Assembly: GCA_015222755.1 (NCBI GenBank)
Contig: JADFVX010000093.1
Location: forward strand, 1 to 12,512
Direction: 5' to 3'
Source of the DNA: Pseudomonadota bacterium
GTDB taxonomy: Bacteria; Desulfobacterota; JADFVX01
DNA: 12,512 bases
The notes under the pieces were generated by a model. It saw only the letters and a program-made list of their open reading frames with translations. It was not told the origin of the DNA and ran no database searches. The translations under genes and the position numbers were made by a program. The first letter of the stretch is position 1, and each line of letters starts with the position of its first letter. Positions 6,751-12,512 of this stretch are shown here, in pieces.

Positions 6751-7971
6751 TCAAGCCTTATTATTGTCAGGCAAAAACCTGTGTACTACTGCCGCACCTA
6801 CTGCATCTCCCCATACGTTGACCGTTGTTCTAAAGCGGTCAAGGAACCAGTCCACGGCAAGCAGCAGGCCGATACCTTCTAGCGGCAACCCCACGGCTTC
6901 TAACACTATTACCATAGTAACAAGCCCTGCTTCCGGTATCCCCGCCGCGCCTATGGCGGCGAGTGTGGCAGTTATAAATATGATCGCCTGTTGTCCAATG
7001 CTCATATCTATTCCGTAGGCCTGGGCGATGAACATGACCGCCGCCGCCTCATAAAGGGCGGTGCCGTCCATATTGATAGTACTTCCCAGTGGTATGGTAA
7101 ATTTTAGAGCCCGCTCATCCACATTGTTTTCACGGGCGCATTCGAGAGTAAGCGGCAGTGTTGCAGAGGAGCTGGCCGTTCCGAAGGCCGTAAGCAGTGC
7201 GCGAAGCATATTGACGAGATAGTCCGCCCCGCGTCTTGCAACAAAAAACAGGATAAGGAACAGGGTGGCAAAGTGTAGTGCCAGGCCTGAGATGACCGTT
7301 ACTACATGCAGTCCAACGGCCCTGATCTCGTTCCAGAATGCCTCACCGCCTCCGGCACTGCCCAGCCTTCCTGCAACTAGGGCAAATATCCCTATGGGGG
7401 CAAGATACATAAGCCAGGTAACGAGCTTCATCATGGCCTCGTTGACGCCATCAAAGAAATCCAGCACAGACTTTCCCTTTGCGCCAAGGGTAGTAAGGGC
7501 CGCTGAAAAGAAGATGGAAAAGAGGATGAGGGGCAAGAGCTTGGTCTCAGCTGCAGACTTAATGAGGTTTGGGGATATCATGGAGAGGAATATGTCGCTG
7601 ATGCCAGTGGCCTCTTTACCGGCAACCTTTTCAGGGATTATGCCTCCGCTGATGTTGAGCCCTGCACCCGGCTGGATGATATTGACCATTAAAAGGCCGA
7701 TAAGGACGGCTATAGCCGTGGTGCTCAAATAGTAGAGCACGGTTATTCCGCCGAGACGTTCAAGTCTTCGTATGTCCCCCATGGAGGCTACGCCGCTTAT
7801 TACGGCTGCTACTACAAGGGGTATTATCATCATCTTGAGGGCGTTGAGGAAGAGCTTGCCTATCCAGGCGATATCCAGCATGGCCGCACCCCAGAACCAG
7901 CCTGATACGGCCCCCGTAATAACGGCAACTGAAATGGCGAATAATAGTATAACTGCATGTCTGTGAGGCAT
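6751..7971 (-). CDS. Dicarboxylate/amino acid:cation symporter (DAACS, GltP-like)
   Basis: Sodium- or proton-coupled uptake of acidic amino acids or dicarboxylates across the inner membrane. The 406 residues show the GltPh-type plan: hydrophobic helices in the first 240 residues, the HP1 serine motif SSS (267-269) in GTASSSATLP, TM7 NMDGT (300-304), HP2 around AAIGAAGIPEAG (338-349) and TM8. TM8 keeps every ligand and cation residue I recall from GltPh: D374, D378, R381, T382, N385 and D389. R381 is the side-chain-carboxylate-binding arginine, which favours glutamate/aspartate over neutral amino acids. GGAG lies about 6 bases before the ATG, and a good promoter is at 7996-8024. It is the first gene of the group that continues into the MscS channel and DksA-like regulator, perhaps linking solute uptake and osmotic release. 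Confidence 0.92.
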   Translation of the reverse strand: MPHRHAVILLFAISVAVITGAVSGWFWGAAMLDIAWIGKLFLNALKMMIIPLVVAAVISGVASMGDIRRLERLGGITVLYYLSTTAIAVLIGLLMVNIIQPGAGLNISGGIIPEKVAGKEATGISDIFLSMISPNLIKSAAETKLLPLILFSIFFSAALTTLGAKGKSVLDFFDGVNEAMMKLVTWLMYLAPIGIFALVAGRLGSAGGGEAFWNEIRAVGLHVVTVISGLALHFATLFLILFFVARRGADYLVNMLRALLTAFGTASSSATLPLTLECARENNVDERALKFTIPLGSTINMDGTALYEAAAVMFIAQAYGIDMSIGQQAIIFITATLAAIGAAGIPEAGLVTMVIVLEAVGLPLEGIGLLLAVDWFLDRFRTTVNVWGDAVGAAVVHRFLPDNNKA

Positions 7972-7995
7972 GATATTCTCCGAAAGTTTTTTGCC

Positions 7996-8024
7996 ATACT
8001 ATCAGACTATATACAGGCAGTCAA
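7996..8024 (-). promoter_or_regulatory. Sigma70-like promoter for the symporter/MscS/DksA-like operon
   Basis: On the minus strand TTGACT (8019-8024) is followed by exactly 17 bases and TAGTAT (7996-8001). Transcription would begin near 7989, leaving a leader of about 18 bases before the symporter ATG at 7971. The spacing and strong -35 box support it; the -10 box matches four of six positions. Confidence 0.55.
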
Positions 8025-8113
8025 AGACCATTAAAAAAGTTTTTTACCGTTTCTTGCATCGATATCTTTATTTGCTACTCTTAAAGAAAAGAGAGTCAAA
8101 AGGGGAGGGGAAT

Positions 8114-8362
8114 ATGAGAAAAATATTGGCAAAAAATGGTGAGAAAGTAGATTTTTATCTAATATTTTTAATGCCTGTTATAGTTGCTGCTCTGTTGGTT
8201 TTTGCGGCTTCAATAGGAAATGAAATGCAGCGCCCTGACAGTGGGCTGATTAAAGGCACTTCTTTTTCTGAAGAGACTATAAGGTTACTTGTACTGTCTG
8301 ATGAGTTGCCGCAGGAATATAGGGCAAAAAAATCGGGTGAAAAAATAAGGACAAGAATATAA
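8114..8362 (+). CDS. Small single-pass membrane protein, function unknown
   Basis: 82 residues. A short basic N-terminus (MRKILAKNGEKVD) is followed by one strong hydrophobic helix at about 14-34 and a mostly soluble C-terminal tail of about 48 residues (FSEETIRLLVLSDELPQEYR and a basic end). The single helix after a short basic segment suggests an inner-membrane anchor; an uncleaved signal is likely, since I see no clear signal-peptidase site. I do not recognise a family. The ATG at 8114 is chosen because GGGGAGGGG stands just before it; the frame is open further upstream but without a ribosome site. It is divergent from the symporter, and a terminator follows 25 bases after the stop, so it seems to be its own transcription unit. 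The promoter is unclear; TTGCAT at 8054-8059 lacks a good -10 partner. Confidence 0.65.
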   Translation: MRKILAKNGEKVDFYLIFLMPVIVAALLVFAASIGNEMQRPDSGLIKGTSFSEETIRLLVLSDELPQEYRAKKSGEKIRTRI

Positions 8363-8386
8363 GATTTGATTTAAAAGTCATAACTT

Positions 8387-8417
8387 AAAGTTGCCTGAGT
8401 TAGGGCAGCTTTTTTTG
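8387..8417 (+). terminator. Intrinsic terminator after the small membrane protein gene
   Basis: AAAGTTGCC and GGCAGCTTT form a 9-bp stem (one G-T pair) around an 8-base loop, followed directly by more T residues to 8417. It suits plus-strand transcription from 8114-8362. The reverse strand has a weaker T tract, so it may serve the tRNA transcript only poorly. Confidence 0.75.
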
Positions 8418-8464
8418 TTTGAAGCAGATTTTACTGGAAGCGGAGGTGGTGGTAAGAGGCTTTT

Positions 8465-8541
8465 TGGTGGCGGTGCAGGGAATCGAACCCCGGGCACTAC
8501 GGATATGAGCCGTATGCTCTAACCATCTGAGCTACACCGCC
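8465..8541 (-). tRNA. tRNA-Met (anticodon CAT), CCA encoded
   Basis: Read on the minus strand: a 7-bp acceptor GGCGGTG/CACCGCC, D-arm TAGCTCAGATGGTTAGAGCA, anticodon stem TACGG/CCGTA with loop CTCATAT (anticodon CAT) and T-arm with GGTTCGATTCC. Discriminator A is followed by an encoded CCA at 8465-8467. The acceptor begins with a paired G-C and the anticodon stem lacks the initiator's three G-C pairs, so it is not initiator tRNA. It resembles elongator tRNA-Met most, notably the B. subtilis type. tRNA-Ile2 with a lysidine-modified CAT cannot be fully excluded by eye. Confidence 0.93.
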
Positions 8542-8554
8542 GCAAAAAAGAAGT

Positions 8555-8583
8555 AATCTACAGAAATGCCCCCTTTTTGTCAA
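8555..8583 (-). promoter_or_regulatory. Promoter of the tRNA-Met gene
   Basis: On the minus strand a perfect TTGACA (8578-8583) is followed by 17 bases and TAGATT (8555-8560). The expected start near 8548 is about 7 bases before the mature tRNA 5' end at 8541. The strong -35 box fits a stable-RNA gene. Confidence 0.7.
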
Positions 8584-8674
8584 GTGATTTGAGAGGCAAC
8601 TGTTCAGTTTTTGATTGGAGGTAAATCTTTAATTGAAGAGGGTTTTTTCGGCCTCTATGTATCCTATTTAAAGG

Positions 8675-8703
8675 TTGAATGTTCAAATTCTTTATGCTAA
8701 TAT
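8675..8703 (+). promoter_or_regulatory. Promoter for the kdsA-like/transaldolase-CBS/HAD operon
   Basis: TTGAAT (8675-8680), a 17-base spacer and TAATAT (8698-8703). Transcription would start near 8710, leaving a leader of about 40 bases before the GTG at 8750. It is the best plus-strand candidate between the tRNA and the synthase gene. Confidence 0.5.
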
Positions 8704-8749
8704 CCCTGCGTCTGACAGGCTTTTTTAAACCTTCTAGTGGGAATATGTA

Positions 8750-9583
8750 GTGAGCAAGAAGATTGTTGATGTAGCTGGTGTTAGCTGTGGTGCCGATGAA
8801 CTTTTTGTCGTCTCCGGGCCCTGCGTTATAGAAAATGAGTCTATGATGATGAAGACGGCGGAAGCCTTGAAGGAGATCTCCGGGCGTCTTGATATACCGC
8901 TCATCTTCAAGGCATCCTTCCAGAAGGACAACCGCAGTTCTGTGGATTATTATGTCGGGCCGGGCTTTGAAGAAGGCCTTGAGATCCTGGCGAAGGTCAA
9001 GCGTGAATTTGATCTTCCCATCCTTTCTGATATCCATTATCCCGAGCAGATCGAAAAATGCGCTGAAGTACTCGACGTTATCCAGATACCAGCTTATCTC
9101 TGCATGCAGACCCATCTCGTTGTAGAGGCTGCAAAGACAGGCAAGGTTATCAACCTTAAGCATGGCCAGTTTCTGGCACCTGATAATATGATCAAGCCCG
9201 CTGAGAAGATAGTTTCAACGGGGAATGATAAAATAATACTTACTGAGCGCGGATATACATTCGGCTACAATGACCTTGTAGTTGATCCCAGGAGCTTTTA
9301 TCATCTTCGCCAGACGGGCTACCCGGTTGTTTTTGATGTGACCCACTCCATACGCAAGTACGGGATCCCTTCTGCTGACCCAAGCGGCGGCATGAGGGAA
9401 GTTCTGCCCACCCTGGCAAGGGCGGGTGTTGCGGCAGGTGTGGATGGCATCTTTATTGAGACGCACCCGGAGCCGGCAAAGGCGCTTTGTGATGCAGCCA
9501 GCCAGTTGCCGCTCCATGACTATGAGGAATTCTTAAAACCCCTGATTGAAATACACAATCTGGAAGTAAACTATAGAAGGTGA
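8750..9583 (+). CDS. kdsA: KdsA-type 3-deoxy-8-phosphooctulonate synthase, metal-dependent class, divergent substrate site
   Basis: KdsA condenses phosphoenolpyruvate with arabinose-5-phosphate to Kdo-8-phosphate for lipopolysaccharide. The 277-residue TIM barrel spans the whole protein. The metal site is intact: C25 (SGPCVIE), H199 (FDVTHS), E237 (IETHPEP) and D248, matching C11/H185/E222/D233 of the Aquifex enzyme, so this is the metal-dependent class. NRSS (61-64) and the PEP-site lysine K137 remain. Several positions I recall as nearly invariant are changed: the FDKANRSS motif reads FQKDNRSS, the YRG arginine is V69, CRQTD reads CMQTH (M119, H122), KKGQF reads KHGQF (H138) and the Q after THS(V/I) is R202. 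This suggests a modified acceptor or an altered PEP pocket. GTG is the start; a nearby ATG is followed at once by TAG. The gene ends four bases before the transaldolase-CBS gene. Confidence 0.88.
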   Translation: MSKKIVDVAGVSCGADELFVVSGPCVIENESMMMKTAEALKEISGRLDIPLIFKASFQKDNRSSVDYYVGPGFEEGLEILAKVKREFDLPILSDIHYPEQIEKCAEVLDVIQIPAYLCMQTHLVVEAAKTGKVINLKHGQFLAPDNMIKPAEKIVSTGNDKIILTERGYTFGYNDLVVDPRSFYHLRQTGYPVVFDVTHSIRKYGIPSADPSGGMREVLPTLARAGVAAGVDGIFIETHPEPAKALCDAASQLPLHDYEEFLKPLIEIHNLEVNYRR

Positions 9584-9587
9584 GATT

Positions 9588-10595
9588 ATGGAACTTTATT
9601 TAGATTCAGCTGATATAAATGAAATAGAAGAGGCCTTTAAACTTGGCTACATCGATGGTCTGACAACGACACCGACCTTCATGCATCGTGAGGGGGTGAC
9701 TGACCTTGATGCTATGATCCTGAAACTTGCCGGCATTGTGCCTGTTCTTCAGATCGAGGCGCTTGGAAGTACGGCAGAGGAGATCTTTGATGAAGCGCAG
9801 AGGCAGCTTGACCTCGGTCTTGATAAGACAAAAACGGTATTCAAGATACCTGTATCTCTGGAGGGGACCCGCGCCTGCAAGATGCTGAGGAATAAGGGCT
9901 TTCTTGTTAATCTTCATCTTGTCTATACGCTGCAGCAGGCCTACATGGCCATGCATGCCGGTGCGACCTATGTCTGCCCTCTTGTAGGGCGTCTTCAGGA
10001 TCAGGGACAGGATGCTCTCGGGCTTGTGAGAAAATGTGTTGAGGCGGTAGACAAGTACGGCTACGATACAAATGTTATGTTCTCTTCAGTGAGGCACTCC
10101 CAGCACGTTCGTAATGCACTTGATATAGGCGTTCATACATGCACTATCCCGTGGAAGGTGATGAAACAGCTGACTGAGAACCACTTCACCACAATAGGAA
10201 CTGACCAGTTCTTTGAGCATACAAGACTGATTACAGAGACCGTTGGTGAAAATATACGCGACTTTAACCCGATTATCCCGCAAGGCAGTACCGTCCTTGA
10301 CGCACTTGTCAGGATGACCCAAGGTAAGTTTGGAGCTGTTGCTGTCGTTGATGATGGCGGACAAACCCTTGGTGTGTTTACCGACGGCGACCTCAGGAGA
10401 AATCTGGAAAAAGAAGGACAGAACTTCCTTCAAAAATCCTTATCAGAGCTTAGTTACTCTGAGCCGATCACTATTGATGCCGATGCGCTTCTCATCGATG
10501 CCACAAAGATATTTAAAGACAAAAAGGTAGATACCGTCAGTGTTGTAACAGGCGGCAAGCAGATAGGAATGCTGGACATTCAGGATCTTGTCTAA
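9588..10595 (+). CDS. Transaldolase/FSA-like barrel fused to a KdsD-type CBS domain pair
   Basis: Residues 1-215 are a transaldolase-family barrel of the small TalC/FSA type. The catalytic Schiff-base lysine is K86 (TVFKIPVSLEG). D6, Q55 and S167 fit FSA D6, Q59 and S166. Other pocket positions differ from FSA as I recall it: N28 is T28 (TTTPT), T109 is H110, A129 is C130, and the Y131 (FSA)/F178 (TalB) position is L132 in YVCPLVGR. Residues 227-335 are two CBS motifs; GVFTDGDLRR (262-271) is the signature of the CBS pair at the C-terminus of KdsD, normally behind a SIS isomerase domain. AAGGTGA just upstream and the four-base gap to the synthase gene support cotranscription. I infer an aldolase or transaldolase making the sugar phosphate used by the neighbouring synthase, perhaps with feedback through the CBS pair. 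A structural or regulatory role without catalysis is possible. Confidence 0.85.
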   Translation: MELYLDSADINEIEEAFKLGYIDGLTTTPTFMHREGVTDLDAMILKLAGIVPVLQIEALGSTAEEIFDEAQRQLDLGLDKTKTVFKIPVSLEGTRACKMLRNKGFLVNLHLVYTLQQAYMAMHAGATYVCPLVGRLQDQGQDALGLVRKCVEAVDKYGYDTNVMFSSVRHSQHVRNALDIGVHTCTIPWKVMKQLTENHFTTIGTDQFFEHTRLITETVGENIRDFNPIIPQGSTVLDALVRMTQGKFGAVAVVDDGGQTLGVFTDGDLRRNLEKEGQNFLQKSLSELSYSEPITIDADALLIDATKIFKDKKVDTVSVVTGGKQIGMLDIQDLV

Positions 10596-10605
10596 ACGAT
10601 TAGAT

Positions 10606-11319
10606 ATGACTGTTGAAGAACAATTTAAGCAAATTGGAGGGGAGTTTTTACTCCCCTTTAATATTTTCAGGGAGAGGCTGAAGAAGGTCAAGGTCTTTCT
10701 GTTTGACTGGGACTGTGTCTTCAATGACGGAATAAAGTCAGGCGCAGGTGGCAGTCCTTTTTCAGAGGCCGACTCCATGGGTATCAACCTCCTTCGCTTT
10801 GGCTACTACCTGACTCATAGCAAGCTTCCCCATACCGGTATTATTACAGGTGAAAATAACGGCCCCGCCTTTTATCTTGCAAAACGTGAACACTTCGATA
10901 CGGTCCACTTCAAATTCAAGCATAAGGTCGATGCCCTTGAGCATCTGGCTAAGCACTACAATGTCAGCGCAGAAGAGGTCGCCTTTGTTTTTGATGATGT
11001 TCTCGATGTAGCCCTTGCAAAAGAGGTAGCCCTGCGCCTTATGGTGAGGAGAGATTCTTCACCACTGTTTGAAGAATATACTCGCAGTAAAGGTATTTGC
11101 GACTATATTGCTGGGAATGCCGGTAAAGACCATGCCGTAAGGGAGGTCTGTGAACTGATGATTGGCGCTGCCTATGATTATGATAAGGTTGTTGACTCAC
11201 GGGTTGCCTTTGCTGAAGACTACCAGTCCTATCTCTCTGAAAGGAGCGAGGTGAAAACAAGCTTCTTCAAAAATGAAGGGGGTGATGTTGTGGAGCTTCC
11301 CTTTGAGTCTTTGTCGTAA
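10606..11319 (+). CDS. KdsC-like HAD phosphatase, divergent
   Basis: HAD-superfamily hydrolase of the KdsC (Kdo-8-phosphate phosphatase) type, with no large cap domain. From the ATG, motif I is FLFDWDCVFNDG with nucleophile D34 and acid/base D36. Motif II is GIITG (T81), motif III lysine is K107, and motif IV is FVFDDVLD (D130, D131, D134). The tail HAVREVCELM matches the end of KdsC. KdsC enzymes carry TGR after motif II; here it is TGEN, removing a positive charge likely to meet the substrate. A 45-residue C-terminal tail beyond the KdsC core is extra. The start is uncertain: a TTG at 10588 overlaps the upstream stop, with AGGA only two bases before it, while the ATG at 10606 lacks its own ribosome site but lies ten bases after that stop and could be coupled. 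It would dephosphorylate the product of the synthase. Confidence 0.82.
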   Translation: MTVEEQFKQIGGEFLLPFNIFRERLKKVKVFLFDWDCVFNDGIKSGAGGSPFSEADSMGINLLRFGYYLTHSKLPHTGIITGENNGPAFYLAKREHFDTVHFKFKHKVDALEHLAKHYNVSAEEVAFVFDDVLDVALAKEVALRLMVRRDSSPLFEEYTRSKGICDYIAGNAGKDHAVREVCELMIGAAYDYDKVVDSRVAFAEDYQSYLSERSEVKTSFFKNEGGDVVELPFESLS

Positions 11320-11494
11320 TAGACATATTTCTCTCTCTAATTTTTAAACTCTGATCCTTACAGTTCCCTCATTCCTTTAGTTTTTGTTGTTCCGTACCTG
11401 TCAGTGCCATGATGCAAATCGGCTCTTGCTAAAATAGCCAAAAAGTGTTACGTTTCCACAGTTATTTCGTATGTTAACCGGGTGCTTTTGCTTA

Positions 11495-11522
11495 TTGCAG
11501 ACAAGAGTAAAATCAATAGTAT
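11495..11522 (+). promoter_or_regulatory. Possible promoter for the DEAD-box helicase
   Basis: TTGCAG (11495-11500), a 16-base spacer and TAGTAT (11517-11522), about 24 bases before the helicase ATG. The 227-base gap 11320-11546 otherwise holds no gene I can support and no convincing terminator for the preceding operon. Confidence 0.4.
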
Positions 11523-11546
11523 AAGCTCCAAATAAATCAAGGTCTT

Positions 11547-12512
11547 ATGAAATTTAATGAACTTAAAATAAATCCCTATATTATGAAAGGGATAGAAGAG
11601 GCAGGTTTTACCGAGTGTACCTCCATACAGGAGCTGACCCTTCCCATCTCCCTCACTGGTAAGGATGTGGCTGGACAGGCCCAGACAGGGACAGGCAAGA
11701 CGGCAGCATTTCTTATAGCCATGTTTACCAGGCTCCTTGAATCTGAAAGTGGAGAGAAAAAGGGCAACCCTAATCCAAGGGCGATTATCCTTGCGCCTAC
11801 GAGGGAGCTTGTTGCTCAGATCGAGAGGGATGCCGTTCTTCTAGGTGGTTTTGCAGGCCTCAAGTCAGTTGCTGTATATGGCGGGGTGGACTACCAGAAG
11901 CAGCGTGATGCCCTCAAGGATGGAGTAGATGTCATCATCGGCACACCGGGACGTTTTATCGACTACTTAAAGCAGAAGGTCTTTTCTCTAAAGGATGTGG
12001 AGGTCATGATCCTTGACGAGGCGGACAGGATGTTTGACCTTGGATTCATCAAGGATATCCGTTTTATAATGCGCCGTCTTCCGCCTTACTATCAACGTCA
12101 GACCATGCTTTTCTCTGCAACACTTTCTACGCGTGTGAAAGAGCTTGCCTACGAGCATATGAACAACCCTGAATATTTCTACATCAAACCTGAGCAGGTC
12201 ACGGCGGAAAAGGTGGCTCAGCGGCTCTACCACGTTGGCAAAAAGGAAAAACTGAGCCTTCTGCTTGGTCTCTTAAAAAAAGAGGAATGGGCAAAGACGG
12301 TAATATTTATCAATACAAAGAGGGAAGGGGAATCTCTTGTTGCCAGGCTAAAGTGGAATGGCTATGAATGTGGCGTGCTTACGGGTGACATACCTCAGAC
12401 AAAGAGGATGCGGATCCTTGAAGAATTCAAGAAGGGCAAACTTCCCATATTGGTGGCTACAGATGTTGCATCACGGGGTTTGCACATAGATGGTGTGACC
12501 CACGTGTTGAAC
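11547..12512 (+). CDS. DEAD-box ATP-dependent RNA helicase, 3' end beyond the window
   Basis: Unwinds RNA duplexes, with likely roles in ribosome assembly or mRNA turnover. The 322 visible residues contain the Q motif (GF..CTSIQE, 20-29), motif I AQTGTGKT (45-52), Ia PTRELVAQ (84-91), GG (112-113), Ib TPGR (133-136), II DEAD (157-160), III SAT (190-192), IV VIFINTK (252-258) and V ATDVASRG (304-311). The frame is open to the last base; motif VI and any C-terminal extension are outside. RhlB or RhlE/DeaD-type identity cannot be settled without the tail; I lean to the RhlB-like group from VIFINTK and the short N-terminus. The start is ATG with a modest AAGG about 4 bases before it. Transcription is likely independent of the sugar-acid operon given the 227-base gap and a possible promoter. 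Confidence 0.93.
   Translation, partial: MKFNELKINPYIMKGIEEAGFTECTSIQELTLPISLTGKDVAGQAQTGTGKTAAFLIAMFTRLLESESGEKKGNPNPRAIILAPTRELVAQIERDAVLLGGFAGLKSVAVYGGVDYQKQRDALKDGVDVIIGTPGRFIDYLKQKVFSLKDVEVMILDEADRMFDLGFIKDIRFIMRRLPPYYQRQTMLFSATLSTRVKELAYEHMNNPEYFYIKPEQVTAEKVAQRLYHVGKKEKLSLLLGLLKKEEWAKTVIFINTKREGESLVARLKWNGYECGVLTGDIPQTKRMRILEEFKKGKLPILVATDVASRGLHIDGVTHVLN

Noticed and set aside
7265..7732. Plus-strand frame of 155 codons opposite the symporter gene
   Set aside because: Antisense shadow of a well-conserved DAACS gene; the product shows no family features.
8558..9163. Long minus-strand frame of 201 codons opposite the kdsA-like gene
   Set aside because: Its product has no recognisable domain, it covers the tRNA-side promoter region and lies antisense to a strongly conserved gene. 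It is explained by codon bias of the plus-strand gene.
9588..10595. Reading the tyrosine in NLHLVYT as the catalytic-site Tyr131 of FSA
   Set aside because: By motif alignment FSA Y131 lies in YVAPYVNR, which corresponds to YVCPLVGR here, so that position is leucine. The tyrosine in LVYT matches FSA Y112 and is not evidence for FSA-type catalysis.
11421..11450. Hairpin GGCT...AGCC with an inner GCTA/TAGC as a terminator of the sugar-acid operon
   Set aside because: It is followed by A residues rather than T on the plus strand and lies about 100 bases after the last gene.

Overview
The window looks like chromosomal DNA from a Gram-negative bacterium with Kdo-type surface polysaccharide and a type IV pilus or type II secretion machine. 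The supporting genes are a KdsA-type synthase, a GspE/PilB ATPase, a YbdG-like MscS channel and a DksA/TraR-type zinc finger. GC content is moderate, genes are tightly packed, and starts include ATG and GTG. A Nitrospirota- or Desulfobacterota-like host is a guess from gene style only. I see no insertion sequences, CRISPR arrays or phage genes.

Layout. (1) 1-1278, minus strand: a class III adenylate cyclase followed by a beta-helix-like C-terminal region, which appears to be cut short by a reading-frame change in a run of nine G. (2) 1462-4984, plus strand: a GspE/PilB ATPase with four degenerate MshEN-like repeats, a single-domain cyclic-nucleotide-binding protein and an AI-2E/PerM-family membrane protein, probably one operon. 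It is divergent from the cyclase, so a cNMP producer and a cNMP sensor sit side by side. (3) 5030-7971, minus strand: a glutamate/aspartate-type DAACS symporter, a YbdG-like MscS channel, a small coupled ORF and a DksA/TraR-type regulator, probably one operon from a good sigma70-like promoter at 7996-8024. (4) 8114-8362, plus strand: a small single-pass membrane protein of unknown function, followed by a hairpin terminator. (5) 8465-8541, minus strand: tRNA-Met(CAT) with encoded CCA and its own consensus promoter. (6) 8750-11319, plus strand: a tight three-gene sugar-acid operon. (7) 11547-12512, plus strand: the first 322 codons of a DEAD-box RNA helicase, running off the window.

The most interesting part is region 6. 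It holds a metal-type KdsA with changes at several normally invariant substrate-site positions, then a protein joining a transaldolase/fructose-6-phosphate-aldolase-like barrel to a CBS pair of the kind normally found at the C-terminus of KdsD (arabinose-5-phosphate isomerase), then a divergent KdsC-like HAD phosphatase. In effect the isomerase (SIS) domain of KdsD seems to be replaced by an aldolase fold, inside an otherwise ordered kdsA/D/C-like pathway. I infer a variant 3-deoxy-ulosonic acid pathway that makes its aldose-phosphate acceptor, or a different acceptor, by aldol chemistry. The product is unknown.
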